5,855 nucleotides of DNA from CAZQIC01 sp964593555 (GCA_964593555.1 CAZQIC010000191.1:1-5855), one strand, 5' to 3'. Positions 1 to 4,744 are shown, counted from the first letter of the stretch. Translations and numbers: made by a program. The notes: generated from the letters alone by a model not told the origin.

Positions 1-15
1 CATGAATTTTTCCAT
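1..15 (-). CDS. Possible start of a gene running off the left edge
   Basis: On the minus strand an ATG at 15-13 is followed by codons for M-E-K-F-M up to the window edge. It is preceded by a purine-rich, A-dominated leader (revcomp of about 16-35) of the kind seen before other genes here. It would lie downstream of, and in the same direction as, the HxlR regulator, with a gap of about 130 nt. Only five codons are visible, so no product can be named and the open frame could be chance. Confidence 0.2.
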
Positions 16-145
16 TTTGTTTCTTTTTTTTTAAATTAGTAATTAATTGTTTTTGTACTCTAATGACGAACAGGTTTTAATAAACCGGACAACATATTAA
101 AGAATTATATTAAATTATTGGTATTCAATCGTTTATAGAGATGAT

Positions 146-559
146 TTAATTGTCCAAATTTGCTCTTAATGTCTTAAGTAGCCCTGTTTTGTTTTTCCGA
201 ATCTGTTTGGCAAACAGCTTAGCTTGAGGGTGAACATCGTAGTACCTATCGCTCCAAGCAATAATTTCTACAAGTAATGGTATCAGATCAATCCCTTTTG
301 AAGTGAGTTTATATAAAATCTTTGCCTTGCTGTCGGGATGCTTGTGCTTGGAAATGATACCTGCCCATTCTAAAAGAGCTAACCTATCTGCGAGTATGTT
401 GGTAGCTATTTTCTCACCCGATTCAAGAAAATCACCATAAGTATTCTTTCCTTTAAACATCATATCCCGGATAATAAGCAATGACCATTTATCCCCAAAA
501 ATATCGAGCGCTGTACTTATAGGGCATTCCGACCTGAATTCGACTTTTTTCTTTTTCAC
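146..559 (-). CDS. HxlR-family winged-helix transcriptional regulator
   Basis: A 137-residue cytoplasmic DNA-binding protein of usual length for the HxlR (MarR-like) family. The family signature is clear: C12-P-I-S-T-A-L-D-I-F-G-D-K-W-S-L-L-I-I-R at residues 12-31, then a helix-turn-helix with recognition helix about 51-69 (IATNILADRLALLEWAGII) and a wing about 70-85 (ending ILYKLT). The C-terminal helix (about 92-108) is the usual dimerisation part. Translation starts at a GTG (559-557). This is the first usable start after an in-frame stop at 571-569, and the next Met (residue 33) would cut the domain. Cys12 is the only cysteine, at the position that senses thiol stress or electrophiles in some relatives such as HypR and YodB. 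The gene is divergent from the VOC-SRPBCC operon, and the shared intergenic region carries dyad sites, so autoregulation plus control of that operon is the likely role. The effector is unknown. Confidence 0.95.
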   Translation of the reverse strand: MKKKKVEFRSECPISTALDIFGDKWSLLIIRDMMFKGKNTYGDFLESGEKIATNILADRLALLEWAGIISKHKHPDSKAKILYKLTSKGIDLIPLLVEIIAWSDRYYDVHPQAKLFAKQIRKNKTGLLKTLRANLDN

Positions 560-563
560 AACA

Positions 564-593
564 CAAAGTTATAAAATCACTTGCATATTACAA
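564..593 (-). promoter_or_regulatory. Candidate promoter of the HxlR gene (Bacteroidota type)
   Basis: On the minus strand TAACTTTG (571-564) matches the Bacteroidota -7 consensus TAnnTTTG exactly. A TTG (593-591) lies 19 bp further upstream as a -33 element. The -7 element ends only 4 nt before the GTG start, so the transcript would begin at or very near the start codon and would be leaderless. The -33 triplet is part of the right half of the dyad at 579-595, so the proposed operator would block this promoter directly. Confidence 0.55.
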
Positions 594-595
594 GT
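579..595. promoter_or_regulatory. Operator 1: ACTTG-N7-CAAGT dyad
   Basis: The sequence ACTTGCATATTACAAGT is a perfect 5-bp inverted repeat around a 7-bp AT-rich spacer. It lies in the middle of the divergent HxlR/VOC intergenic region. Each half contains a TTG that fits as the -33 element of one of the two divergent promoters. A near copy lies at 614-630. Position, symmetry and duplication point to an HxlR dimer binding site; the identity of the bound protein is inferred. Confidence 0.65.
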
Positions 596-612
596 AAATG
601 TTTTTATATTTG
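581..612 (+). promoter_or_regulatory. Candidate promoter of the VOC-SRPBCC-TfoX operon
   Basis: TATATTTG (605-612) matches the Bacteroidota -7 consensus TAnnTTTG exactly. A TTG (581-583) lies 21 bp upstream, within the usual -33 spacing. Transcription would start near 616-618, giving a leader of about 40 nt before the ATG at 656. The -33 triplet lies inside operator 1 and the expected start point inside operator 2, so occupancy of either site should repress. Confidence 0.6.
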
Positions 613-613
613 C

Positions 614-630
614 ACTTGCAAATTAGAAGC
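614..630. promoter_or_regulatory. Operator 2: near copy of operator 1
   Basis: ACTTGCAAATTAGAAGC matches operator 1 at 14 of 17 positions in the same orientation, starting 35 bp downstream. Its right half (GAAGC) is degenerate. Its left half is also embedded in a second perfect dyad, ATTTGC-ACTT-GCAAAT (608-623). The site covers the expected transcription start of the VOC operon, which suggests a secondary, probably weaker, regulator site that strengthens repression of the operon side. Confidence 0.5.
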
Positions 631-655
631 AATTAATAATTAAAATCACGAAAAA

Positions 656-1024
656 ATGAAAAACTCAATTAATTGGTTTGAAATTCCGGTAAAAAACTTC
701 GAGAGAGCAAAAGCGTTTTATGAAACATTATTCGGTGTACCTATTGAGGTGATGCCTCACCCATCTTATAAGTACGGCATACTTCCGGGAGATATGCAAA
801 ACGGTGTAACAGGAGGTATTGTTGAAGGAGAAGGATTTGAACCATCAATGAAGGGTGCTTTAATTTATCTCAATGGAGGTGATGATTTGAGTATCCCTCT
901 TGCAAAAGTGGAAAAAGCCGGAGGTAAAATAATATTGCCTAAGACCTCTATTGGAAACAATGGCTTCATGGCTCATTTTGTAGATACTGAAGGAAATAAA
1001 ATGGCTTTACATTCGATAAAATAA
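656..1024 (+). CDS. VOC-superfamily (glyoxalase-fold) protein
   Basis: A 122-residue cytoplasmic protein with the layout of COG3324-type VOC proteins ('enzymes related to lactoylglutathione lyase'). The first beta-alpha-beta-beta module begins INWFEIPVKNFERAKAFYETLFG (residues 5-27). The second ends FVDTEGNKMALHS (108-120), matching the usual D-x-E-G-N-x-x-x-L ending. The length fits a single two-module VOC domain with no extra parts. Of the positions that bind metal in glyoxalase I, the first beta strand has Asn/Trp instead of His, and the last strand has Leu-His where Glu is common. Metal-dependent catalysis is therefore uncertain and the substrate cannot be read from the sequence. It is the first gene of a four-gene operon, 4 nt before the next start, behind a promoter overlapped by HxlR-type operators. 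Confidence 0.9.
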   Translation: MKNSINWFEIPVKNFERAKAFYETLFGVPIEVMPHPSYKYGILPGDMQNGVTGGIVEGEGFEPSMKGALIYLNGGDDLSIPLAKVEKAGGKIILPKTSIGNNGFMAHFVDTEGNKMALHSIK

Positions 1025-1028
1025 AATC

Positions 1029-1475
1029 ATGACAACAGTACATAACGAAATAAGCATTAATGCTCCCATCGAAAAGATTTGGGAGGCATTATCAAGTATT
1101 GAACAACTTGATAAATTTGACCCAACCGTAAAGAAGTCGGTAGCCCTGACAGACAAAAAAAGCGGTATTGGGGCCAAACGCAAAGTAGAAATGAAAGATG
1201 GCAAAAATTGGTTTGAGGAAAAGGTAACAGAATTTATACCCAATGAAGCGCTGGCCTATCAACTTACCGACTGTTCTTTCCCGATCAAAGGTTTAAAGCA
1301 CAGTTATACTTTTGAAAAATCAGGAACGCAAGTGAAAGTTAAGCAAGTGATGCAATACACTGTTAAATTTGGCCTACTCGGAAGAGTCCTTGATAGTTTG
1401 ATGATTCGTAAACAGACGAACTCTGGGATCAGAAAATTTTTCTTAGGATTAAAAGAACATGCAGAGAAAAACTAA
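1029..1475 (+). CDS. SRPBCC (START/polyketide-cyclase-like) protein, copy 1
   Basis: A 148-residue soluble protein with the SRPBCC fold, a helix-grip cavity that binds hydrophobic ligands. The N-terminal beta strand and helix, NEISINAPIEKIWEALSSIE (6-25), is typical of the polyketide_cyc2-type branch. It is followed by beta strands around 50-112 (KRKVEM, WFEEKVTEFIP, ALAYQLTD, HSYTFEKSG, VKVKQVMQYTVKF) and a long C-terminal helix (about 116-146) that should close the cavity. Length is normal for the family. Ligand or enzymatic activity cannot be assigned. It follows the VOC gene by 4 nt and precedes a paralogue by 18 nt. The two share the N-terminal pattern N-E-x-x-I-N-A-P-I-x-x-(I/V)-W and the overall strand order, which indicates an old tandem duplication. 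Confidence 0.9.
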   Translation: MTTVHNEISINAPIEKIWEALSSIEQLDKFDPTVKKSVALTDKKSGIGAKRKVEMKDGKNWFEEKVTEFIPNEALAYQLTDCSFPIKGLKHSYTFEKSGTQVKVKQVMQYTVKFGLLGRVLDSLMIRKQTNSGIRKFFLGLKEHAEKN

Positions 1476-1493
1476 AACCGATAACTATTAACC

Positions 1494-1952
1494 ATGAGTA
1501 AATTACAAGCAAGAAACGAAGCCATTATTAATGCTCCGATCGGTAATGTCTGGTCAATCATTACAGACATCAATTTACTGGATAAGGTAAATCCGGGAGT
1601 TATCAAAGCAACAGGACGAATGGATAAACAGGGAGAAACAAGAACCTGTGAAATGGACAACAAAGGCCGTAAAGGTACAATGACGGAAAGGCTGATTGAG
1701 CTTGTTCCTGAGCAGAAAACCGTCTGGACAATTGAAAGCGATTCGATGGGAATGAAAAAAATGTTGAAGGACACAAAATTTTGTTTCCATCTTGAAAAGC
1801 TAAGTGACAATAAAACCAGGGTAATTAACGAAAGTTACTATCAACCCATAACCCTGATGGCGAAAATTATGAATGCACTGATGATGAAAAAAATGATGGG
1901 GAAAATGCAGAAAAAAATTCTTTCTAACATTAAAACATTAGCAGAAAAATAA
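1494..1952 (+). CDS. SRPBCC (START/polyketide-cyclase-like) protein, copy 2
   Basis: A 152-residue protein with the same fold as its neighbour: NEAIINAPIGNVWSIITDIN (8-27), a central sheet (about 49-115, including TRTCEMDNKG, MTERLIELVPEQ and TVWTIESD) and a long C-terminal helix (about 118-150). It is a diverged paralogue of the preceding gene. Its helix is unusually methionine-rich, with seven Met in residues 122-138 and further Met at 85, 87 and 90 near the predicted cavity mouth; copy 1 lacks this. Function and ligand are unknown. The family includes lipid and polyketide binders, cyclases and stress proteins. It lies 18 nt after copy 1 and 5 nt before the TfoX-type gene, so it is almost certainly co-transcribed. 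The ATG at 1494 is chosen because the SRPBCC domain starts directly after it. Confidence 0.9.
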   Translation: MSKLQARNEAIINAPIGNVWSIITDINLLDKVNPGVIKATGRMDKQGETRTCEMDNKGRKGTMTERLIELVPEQKTVWTIESDSMGMKKMLKDTKFCFHLEKLSDNKTRVINESYYQPITLMAKIMNALMMKKMMGKMQKKILSNIKTLAEK

Positions 1953-1957
1953 TTTCA

Positions 1958-2305
1958 ATGGCTTATAACGAAAAACTAAACGACAGAATACGTGAAGCCA
2001 TCGCAGAACTTCCTAATGTAGAAGAAAAACACATGTTTGGCGGAACCTGTTTCATGTTAAACGGGAAGATGTGTGTGGGCGTGGTAAAAGACGAAATGAT
2101 GTGTCGTATTGATCCTGATCTTTATGAAGAAGCCCTTGAAAAAGAGGGATGCAGAGAAATGGTCTTTACTGGAAAACCCATGAAAGGATACGTATTTGTG
2201 AGTGAAGAAGGCATGAAAACAAAAAAGCAGTTTGATTATTGGATAAGTTTGTGCCTTGAATTCAATAAAAAAGCAAAGGCAGCAAAGAAAAAGAAAAAAC
2301 AATAA
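1958..2305 (+). CDS. Stand-alone TfoX N-terminal-domain protein
   Basis: A 115-residue protein covering only the TfoX/Sxy N-terminal domain. The signature is K-H-M-F-G-G-T-C-F-M-L-N-G-K-M at 24-38, followed by R-I-D-P-x-x-Y-E-E-A-L (50-60), the F-T-G-K-P-M-K-G-Y-V-F segment (70-80) and the final helix (about 88-105). The C-terminal TfoX domain is absent, as in many short COG3070-type proteins. Full-length Sxy/TfoX promotes competence gene expression in gamma-proteobacteria, but nothing here links this protein to competence, so that name should not be transferred. Two features stand out: five cysteines (31, 39, 49, 65, 99) and a lysine-rich tail (residues 104-114) that could contact nucleic acid. 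It is the last gene of the operon, ending 4 bp from a convergent gene. Confidence 0.9.
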   Translation: MAYNEKLNDRIREAIAELPNVEEKHMFGGTCFMLNGKMCVGVVKDEMMCRIDPDLYEEALEKEGCREMVFTGKPMKGYVFVSEEGMKTKKQFDYWISLCLEFNKKAKAAKKKKKQ

Positions 2306-2308
2306 AGG

Positions 2309-2339
2309 TTCAGTAGATTACGGAAAACCGCCCACTGAA
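2309..2339. terminator. Possible bidirectional terminator between convergent genes
   Basis: TTCAGT (2309-2314) and ACTGAA (2334-2339) form a perfect 6-bp outer stem around an inner CGG-AAAA-CCG hairpin (2321-2330), with unpaired bases between the two stems. On the minus strand it is followed by a T-rich stretch (revcomp of about 2283-2305, which lies in the TfoX-gene tail). On the plus strand it is followed by five T's at 2343-2347. The two genes leave only 4 bp between stop codons, so any terminator must overlap coding sequence as this one does. Stability is modest. Confidence 0.35.
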
Positions 2340-2906
2340 GCTGTTTTTGGAATTATACAGCCTGAAAAAATAACCTCCTCCTTCAAATTGCGTGGAACTC
2401 AATTCAATCTCATCACCACTTATCTCTTGAAAATGTACAAAAACTCCACTTGAATTATATACCTCAAAATTAAAACTTGCATTCCTCGGATTGTAAAATT
2501 TAAGTGTCCCTGCACCTGCAATAGGATTGGGTATAATTGAAAATCCTTTTGCTCCGTAATTAGCATAATAAACAGATAAAACTTGCGACAAACCGTAATT
2601 ACCAAGATTCATCCGGTAAAAATTTTTCTTATTGCTGGAAGGGCTCTCCTGAACAAAATCGTAGTCTTGATCTTCTGAAGTAGCTCCGCATACACCCGGA
2701 TATGTATAAATGGGAAAAAAATTAACGGAATCAGTTGAATATTCTACATTCACATCTGTACAGCTAAATCCGGCTTTTACAGTCCATGCAATGCTTATTG
2801 AATTATCTATTTGCTGTACAGAAAAGTTTGTCAATGCAGGGTTAGTCTGCCCAATGGAAAGCAGAACAGGAAAGATTTGAAAAAATAGAAGAAAACATTT
2901 ACTCAT
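2310..2906 (-). CDS. Small secreted protein: FnIII-like domain plus T9SS-type C-terminal domain
   Basis: A 198-residue protein with a signal peptide (1-20, hydrophobic core FLLFFQIFPVLL, likely cut after SIGQ). A fibronectin-III-like domain follows (about 24-115): pattern N-S-I-S-I-A-W-T-V, V-E-Y-S-T-D-S-V-N-F, then N-F-Y-R-M-N, the usual build of domains just before T9SS sorting signals. The last domain (about 122-198) starts F-S-I-I-P-N-P and ends Y-F-F-R-L-Y then G-R-F-S-V-I-Y, resembling the type A sorting domain. It therefore consists of the tail of a T9SS cargo with no catalytic cargo. Cys49 and Cys73 could form a disulfide. The start codon overlaps the stop of the upstream barrel gene (ATGA at 2906-2903), which implies translational coupling and a shared role at the cell surface. 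The function is unknown, and the sorting domain is somewhat degenerate. Confidence 0.8.
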   Translation of the reverse strand: MSKCFLLFFQIFPVLLSIGQTNPALTNFSVQQIDNSISIAWTVKAGFSCTDVNVEYSTDSVNFFPIYTYPGVCGATSEDQDYDFVQESPSSNKKNFYRMNLGNYGLSQVLSVYYANYGAKGFSIIPNPIAGAGTLKFYNPRNASFNFEVYNSSGVFVHFQEISGDEIELSSTQFEGGGYFFRLYNSKNSFSGRFSVIY

Positions 2907-3898
2907 TGGGCCGTTTTATAAGTAAAAAAGCGATACGATACCCCCATTGTAAATTGATACTCTGAACCCACCTGAGTTCCATGTACATATTGATACATCG
3001 GAATTTCACTCAAAGCATATATTGTAAAATCATTATGGCTGAAGCTTAGCTGGGGAACAAAAAATATTTTCCTGCTGCCGGTGGAAGTAACATCAACATT
3101 GTATAAAGCCACCATATCAATGTTCTTATCATATTGCATTTTACCGACATATTCACCCTTCAACTGAAGGGTAACACCTAATTTTTGAAAAAATGTTTTG
3201 CTGGCAAATAAACCAACTGTTGAATAATCTCCAAACTTTTGCCCTAAAGCATTCCAGCCCTTTTTCATATACAAAGCGTTGGCAAAAATTCTAAAATTTT
3301 TCAAAGGGTATCCTCTGAAAAAGAAGCCATAAAAAATAAAATCCTGTGAACCATTCGTAGGTTGTACAGTTGGAGGGGAAGTGGTATAAAACTTTTGACC
3401 ATTATTAGGATCGGTGTAAACTACGGTTGAATCATTATACTTTCCCAAGGGAATTTTATACCCTAATCCAATAGTAATTTCGGTGCGCCTGGTTTCGCTT
3501 GTAGTATTTAAAATATCGTATCTTGGAAATAAAATTAAATCGCCCATACCGGAAGACCTGATTGTATCAGCTCCATCTAAACCATATTGTGTTTTATTAA
3601 AAAAATAACCTGATTCAACCGACATGGTTAAATCCTTCGTAACACCATAAGCTAAACGCAAATAGAGGTAATTACTGTTTAGATTATCAAACAAACTGGC
3701 CGTATCCCTATCATGCACAAAAAACTTATCTGATTCTGAATATTGATAATTGGCTGCAATTTCCATTTGCCTGTCTTGCAAAACACCCTGCGATGCCCCA
3801 CCTGCAATTGGACTGCCGCTTCCTCCTGAGCAGCATCCCTGAGCATGTACATATTCAGTACATAACACAATGGTAACAATAACTAATAATCGTTTCAT
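2903..3898 (-). CDS. Predicted outer-membrane beta-barrel with Cys/Gly-rich mature N-terminus
   Basis: A 331-residue protein with a signal peptide (1-20, core LLVIVTIVLC, ending VHAQ). The mature N-terminus GCCSGGSGSPIAGG (21-34) has adjacent Cys22-Cys23. The rest is repeated alternating, aromatic-rich strands typical of an outer-membrane barrel (for example YLYLRLAYG 77-85, LTMSVESGYFF 90-100, TEITIGLGYKI 139-149, FRIFANALYM 202-211, VTLQLKGEYVG 242-252), ending in a strand with terminal aromatics (FTMGVSYRFF 316-325). The segment GMGDLILFPRYDIL (117-130) resembles transporter-like barrels of the Phenol_MetA_deg group, a loose match. The start at 3898 is preferred. An in-frame ATG at 3949 would add 17 residues before the signal peptide and would place a terminator-like hairpin inside the gene. 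It follows an exported thioredoxin-like gene and overlaps the next gene by 4 bp. The substrate is unknown. Confidence 0.8.
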   Translation of the reverse strand: MKRLLVIVTIVLCTEYVHAQGCCSGGSGSPIAGGASQGVLQDRQMEIAANYQYSESDKFFVHDRDTASLFDNLNSNYLYLRLAYGVTKDLTMSVESGYFFNKTQYGLDGADTIRSSGMGDLILFPRYDILNTTSETRRTEITIGLGYKIPLGKYNDSTVVYTDPNNGQKFYTTSPPTVQPTNGSQDFIFYGFFFRGYPLKNFRIFANALYMKKGWNALGQKFGDYSTVGLFASKTFFQKLGVTLQLKGEYVGKMQYDKNIDMVALYNVDVTSTGSRKIFFVPQLSFSHNDFTIYALSEIPMYQYVHGTQVGSEYQFTMGVSYRFFTYKTAQ

Positions 3899-3913
3899 GA
3901 AAATCTTTTTTAT

Positions 3914-3944
3914 AAAAAAACCTGCATCACTTGCATAATGCAGG
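3914..3944 (-). terminator. Intrinsic terminator or attenuator between redoxin and barrel genes
   Basis: CCTGCAT (3921-3927) and ATGCAGG (3938-3944) make a perfect 7-bp stem with a 10-nt loop. On the minus strand the stem is followed at once by seven T's (3920-3914), the standard form of an intrinsic terminator. It lies 26 nt after the redoxin stop codon and 15 nt before the barrel ATG. The stem contains four G-C pairs. Because no good promoter is visible between hairpin and barrel, it probably reduces, rather than abolishes, downstream transcription. Confidence 0.6.
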
Positions 3945-3970
3945 TTCAAAACAAATTAAAATGAAAAAAC

Positions 3971-4744
3971 TCAGTGTAAAACTGTAAACTTAGTAAGTTG
4001 TGAAAAATTACCGGATGTTACTCTTAAAAAATAAACGCCTGCGTTCATGTCGGCTGTTTCTATGAATAACTCATACTGCCCTATAGCTTGCTTTTCGTTT
4101 GCAATCTCTTTAACTTTTTCTCCGATCATATTTACAACTTCTAACTTAATATTCTCAGGTTTTAAAAGCGAATAGGCAATTGAAAGCTGATCAGTAACCG
4201 GGTTAGGAAATACATTAAGCTGAAAATCTGCTTTGAGATCATCATTTATTCCTGTTGCAGCAAGAGCACTGTTAATCGCAGCTGTTACATTGATATTAGT
4301 AACTCCGCTATTAAGATTCAAATAAACAGAATGGCTTGTTCCTCCTAAAACCACTACTTTTGGCATTCCCGGAGTTCCATAATTGCTCATAGATACCGCA
4401 GAGTTAGATATGGTAATAGCATTAGGCATAGCGTTTGTGCTTGCCCAACTATTCATAGTAGCACAACTGGTATTTGCATAATCATCAGACAGGTAATAAA
4501 GAACACGGCCCGGATGGCTTGACGAAAAACTTTGTGCAGCGGTATATGCGGTTTTTGCAGGTCCTATACAGGAACCACATGGCATGATCCATGCTATTAC
4601 AACTACATTTCCTGCATCCAGTTCACTAAAAAGGTCATGAGAATTACCGGAACAGTCATTGGCAGTAAAATTTGTGGCAGTTTGGGAAAATGTAATGCCT
4701 GTAAATAAGAGCATTGACATTGTAATTAAGTATATTCTTTTCAT
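3971..4744 (-). CDS. Exported thioredoxin-like (redoxin) protein with T9SS type A sorting domain
   Basis: A 257-residue protein. A signal peptide covers 1-20 (ends TFSQ). Residues about 24-165 have a thioredoxin-like fold: NFTANDCSGNSHDLFSELDAG, then strand VVVIAWIMP and redox motif C56-G-S-C59, then LYYLSDDY (83-90) and a candidate cis-proline loop G-M-P-K-V-V-V-L (126-133, Pro128). The usual Trp before CxxC is replaced by Met-Pro. Two further cysteines (31, 94) could pair or relay. The T9SS sorting domain spans about 177-257: N-V-F-P-N-P-V-T-D at the start, G-V-Y-F-L-R-V at 236-242 and T-K-F-T-V-L-H at the end. It is therefore predicted to cross the outer membrane by T9SS and act on thiols or disulfides, or bind metal, at the cell surface. 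It is first in a minus-strand trio with the Cys-rich barrel and a small T9SS protein, separated from the barrel by a terminator-like hairpin. Confidence 0.85.
   Translation of the reverse strand: MKRIYLITMSMLLFTGITFSQTATNFTANDCSGNSHDLFSELDAGNVVVIAWIMPCGSCIGPAKTAYTAAQSFSSSHPGRVLYYLSDDYANTSCATMNSWASTNAMPNAITISNSAVSMSNYGTPGMPKVVVLGGTSHSVYLNLNSGVTNINVTAAINSALAATGINDDLKADFQLNVFPNPVTDQLSIAYSLLKPENIKLEVVNMIGEKVKEIANEKQAIGQYELFIETADMNAGVYFLRVTSGNFSQLTKFTVLH

Noticed and set aside
73..86. GGTTT-TAAT-AAACC dyad downstream of the HxlR gene as a terminator
   Set aside because: The stem is only 5 bp and AT-rich and no T-run follows on the minus strand; too weak to call. The remaining stretch to 145 shows nothing else clear.
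1007..1243. Open frame of 78 codons on the minus strand inside the first SRPBCC gene and VOC end
   Set aside because: It is fully antisense to well-supported genes and has no recognisable domain.
1472..1810. Open frames on the minus strand (1472-1810 and 1575-1790) opposite the second SRPBCC gene
   Set aside because: They are antisense shadows of a clear SRPBCC reading frame; their hydrophobic/Ser-rich composition is what the complement of Lys/Met-rich coding gives.
2057..2302. Minus-strand 81-codon frame rich in Phe/Cys/His opposite the TfoX-type gene
   Set aside because: The Phe-rich composition is the antisense of the lysine-rich TfoX tail; no start context or family match.
2256..2453. 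Plus-strand 65-codon frame across the convergent junction
   Set aside because: It overlaps the TfoX gene end and the antisense of the small T9SS protein, with no domain.
2420..2605. Minus-strand 61-codon frame inside the small T9SS protein gene
   Set aside because: It is a same-strand alternative frame within a gene with a clear signal peptide and domain pattern.
3679..3879. Minus-strand 66-codon frame inside the barrel gene
   Set aside because: It is an alternative frame of the barrel's signal peptide and first strands, with no independent features.
3833..3898. Barrel protein as a lipoprotein via the Cys after the signal peptide
   Set aside because: The residues before Cys22 (A-Q-G) do not fit a lipobox, and the hydrophobic core is followed by a long polar stretch typical of signal peptidase I substrates.
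3927..3937. TCACTTGCATA in the attenuator loop is identical to 577-587 in HxlR operator 1, hinting at an HxlR site here
   Set aside because: Only one half-site is present and the CAAGT half is missing. An 11-bp match between two places is expected by chance in a window this size.
3896..3949. Longer start for the barrel gene at 3949 (17 extra residues)
   Set aside because: The extra residues precede a perfect signal peptide beginning MKRLLV, and the terminator-like hairpin would fall inside coding sequence. The ATG at 3898 is preferred.
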